Assembly: GCA_902773395.1 (NCBI GenBank)
Contig: CACYEJ010000404.1
Coordinates: forward strand, 1-6,875
DNA: 6,875 bases
DNA from: an uncultured Ruminococcus sp.
GTDB taxonomy: Bacteria > Bacillota_A > Clostridia > Oscillospirales > Acutalibacteraceae
Direction of reading: 5' to 3'
Positions 5,685-6,875 of this stretch are shown here, piece after piece (the first letter of the stretch is position 1; every line of letters begins with the position of its first letter). The notes beneath the pieces were generated by a model. The model was not told the origin of the DNA, searched no databases, and saw only the letters and a list, made by a program, of their open reading frames with translations. The translations under genes were made by a program, and so were the position numbers.

Positions 5685-6086
5685 TTATTTCTTTGCTTTT
5701 CTTTCGTACATAAATAGGGCAAGAATTATGCATATATACATTAAAAAAACCAAAATCTGTATACAGACCGAAATTTTTACACTATAGGATGGGATAATCA
5801 TTACAGCTATTCCAAGCATAAACTGGATACCAAAATGCAAAACTGAAATCAGAAGGCTTGGAGCCTTGACGAATAGCGCTTTTTCTCCCAAACCTTTTTC
5901 AGAATCTCTTGCGGTAATAATAACGTTTATAATAATACAGACCAATGCAATCATTATGAAAATATAGCCGCACCAAAAGTTTGAGCCAAGTTCATCAGCT
6001 AAAACAAATGAAACTACATTGAAAATAACTGCCATAAGTACAAGCACAGCTATAATTGGCCAAGATTTTTTTATTGCTTCTTTCAT
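5685..6086 (-). CDS. small four-helix integral membrane protein of unknown function
   Basis: I do not recognise the family. Counting from the ATG at 6086 the protein has 133 residues. Four hydrophobic segments lie at about 9-30 (WPIIAVLVLMAVIF), 38-58 (FWCGYIFIMIALVCII), 77-97 (LLISVLHFGIQFMLGIAV) and 105-126 (CIQILVFLMYICIIL). A basic N-terminus (KEAIKKS) and a basic tail (YERKAKK) suggest both ends are cytosolic. A charged loop, ARDSEKGLGEK, lies between helices 2 and 3. The gene lies between the SPFH gene and the NPCBM-protein gene with very short gaps, so it is probably a membrane component of the same assembly. An upstream in-frame ATG at 6095 would add three residues, but it abuts the AAGGAG ribosome binding site with no spacing; the ATG at 6086 has nine bases of spacing and is preferred. 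The coding region is A/T-rich. Confidence 0.8.
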   Translation of the reverse strand: MKEAIKKSWPIIAVLVLMAVIFNVVSFVLADELGSNFWCGYIFIMIALVCIIINVIITARDSEKGLGEKALFVKAPSLLISVLHFGIQFMLGIAVMIIPSYSVKISVCIQILVFLMYICIILALFMYERKAKK

Positions 6087-6095
6087 TGCATTCAT

Positions 6096-6101
6096 CTCCT
6101 T
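6096..6101 (-). promoter_or_regulatory. ribosome binding site that decides the start of the four-helix membrane protein
   Basis: AAGGAG on the minus strand overlaps the TAA stop of the SPFH gene (6100-6102). It touches the ATG at 6095 but lies nine bases before the ATG at 6086, which therefore fits initiation better. The overlap implies coupled translation. Confidence 0.65.
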
Positions 6102-6875
6102 ATAGCTTGTTACCGCAACCGTTACAGAACTTGCTGCCAGAAGGAACTTTGTTGCCGCATATAGGGCAGGTCAGATCGGATGGTTTAGCATTAACGCTTG
6201 CTCCGCAATAATTACAGAATCGAGAGCCCGCGGGAACTGTTTTCCTGCACGATGGGCAGGTGCAATCTGTTTGCTCAACTCTTTCGCGCCTCTGAGTTAT
6301 TGCTCCAATGCTAAACTGATCGGGATGTGCGGGTGAATTGTTTCCGGAATTATTTACAGGTTGCATTACATTACGAACCATTCCGCCAATTGCCGGGGCA
6401 ACGGCAGCTCCAGCAGCAATACCGGTCATTATCTGTCCCATTTGCCCCCCGGTTCCGGGATTCTGAGCTTGTGCTTTTGCGACCTCATATCCCATTTTTT
6501 CTTGTTCAGTAACACCGATAATAATATTTTTAGCTCTAACCCCTTGTGCTCTTCTAACTTGTTCTAAAACATCATCTTTTATAACGGTTATAGACTCTAT
6601 AGCAAACTCCTCTAAAGCCAATCCGTATTTTTCAACTACTTTTGCCAGGCTCCCTGATACTTTTTCAGAAAGAGTTGATAATCTGGAACTGACTTCGGCA
6701 TAACCTATTTGCTCTTCAAACATTGCATTCGAAACGCTGTCCTTAATGCGACTTACTAATTGTCCTCTAAAATAATCTGTAATATTCTGTTGCGTAAAGC
6801 TTGTCATAGTGCCGACGAGTTTTCTTAGAAGCTGCCTTGAGTCCATCACCTTTACCGCAAAGCTACCATGTGCAC
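6100..6875 (-). CDS. SPFH (stomatin/prohibitin-like) protein with two C-terminal zinc ribbons, YdjI-like; N-terminus outside window
   Basis: The frame stays open to the right edge (AHGSFAVKV before MDSRQLLRKLVGT), so GTG at 6849 is not the start; about 257 C-terminal residues are visible. With GTG as residue 1, residues 1-100 match the second half of an SPFH domain: RQLLRKLVGT, DYFRGQLVSRIKD, LEEFAIESITVIKDD. A helix rich in Q, A and K follows, then a Gly/Ala/Met-rich stretch (134-163) and a linker. Two zinc ribbons close the protein: C198, C201, C212, C215 and C228, C231, C242, C245, both CX2C-X10-CX2C. This layout matches the family of B. subtilis YdjI (COG4260). Family knowledge: SPFH proteins form oligomeric membrane-associated scaffolds, and YdjI is linked to PspA in envelope stress. 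No PspA gene is visible here. The second ribbon ends at the C-terminus (CGNKL). The membrane protein gene follows almost immediately, indicating one operon. Roughly 100 N-terminal residues are probably missing. Confidence 0.9.
   Translation of the reverse strand, partial: AHGSFAVKVMDSRQLLRKLVGTMTSFTQQNITDYFRGQLVSRIKDSVSNAMFEEQIGYAEVSSRLSTLSEKVSGSLAKVVEKYGLALEEFAIESITVIKDDVLEQVRRAQGVRAKNIIIGVTEQEKMGYEVAKAQAQNPGTGGQMGQIMTGIAAGAAVAPAIGGMVRNVMQPVNNSGNNSPAHPDQFSIGAITQRRERVEQTDCTCPSCRKTVPAGSRFCNYCGASVNAKPSDLTCPICGNKVPSGSKFCNGCGNKL

Overview
The window looks like a stretch of a Gram-positive, Clostridia-type chromosome. The evidence is the purine-rich ribosome binding sites (GGAGG, AAGGAG), sigma-A-like promoters, a TmcAL gene and an SPFH protein with C-terminal zinc ribbons of the YdjI type. 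I cannot name a genus. All five protein genes that can be supported, and the fragment of a sixth, lie on the minus strand, so they read from the right edge to the left edge.

Right part (3951-6875): an apparent three-gene operon. It begins outside the window with an SPFH (stomatin/prohibitin) protein carrying two C-terminal zinc ribbons, of which about 257 residues are visible. A small four-helix membrane protein follows. Last is a 570-residue protein with a cytosolic zinc ribbon, one membrane helix, six TPR-like repeats of about 48 residues and a C-terminal NPCBM-like carbohydrate-binding domain. The shared zinc ribbons and tight spacing suggest one membrane-associated assembly with a cytosolic scaffold and an extracytoplasmic sensing or binding arm.

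Middle (3573-3950): a 378-base gap between two minus-strand genes. It holds a minus-strand promoter for the HerA-like gene. Back to back with it is a very good plus-strand promoter (extended -10) feeding a GC-richer, hairpin-rich stretch that ends in a strong plus-strand terminator. I read this as a structured small RNA of about 200 nt with no protein-coding role that I can see. I do not recognise its family.

Left part (373-3572): a two-gene unit, translationally coupled by a one-base stop/start overlap. It consists of an 873-residue HerA/VirB4-like (DUF87-type) ATPase and a very acidic 192-residue protein with an internal duplication. No nuclease or other known effector lies beside them, so the pair is an uncharacterised ATPase-plus-partner module. 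A role in DNA translocation or defence is inference only.

Left edge (1-222): the first 74 codons of tmcAL, a housekeeping tRNA-modification gene. At about 59% G+C it is visibly richer than the roughly 30-48% of sampled lines in the rest. This suggests a core-genome gene bordering an accessory or recently acquired segment.
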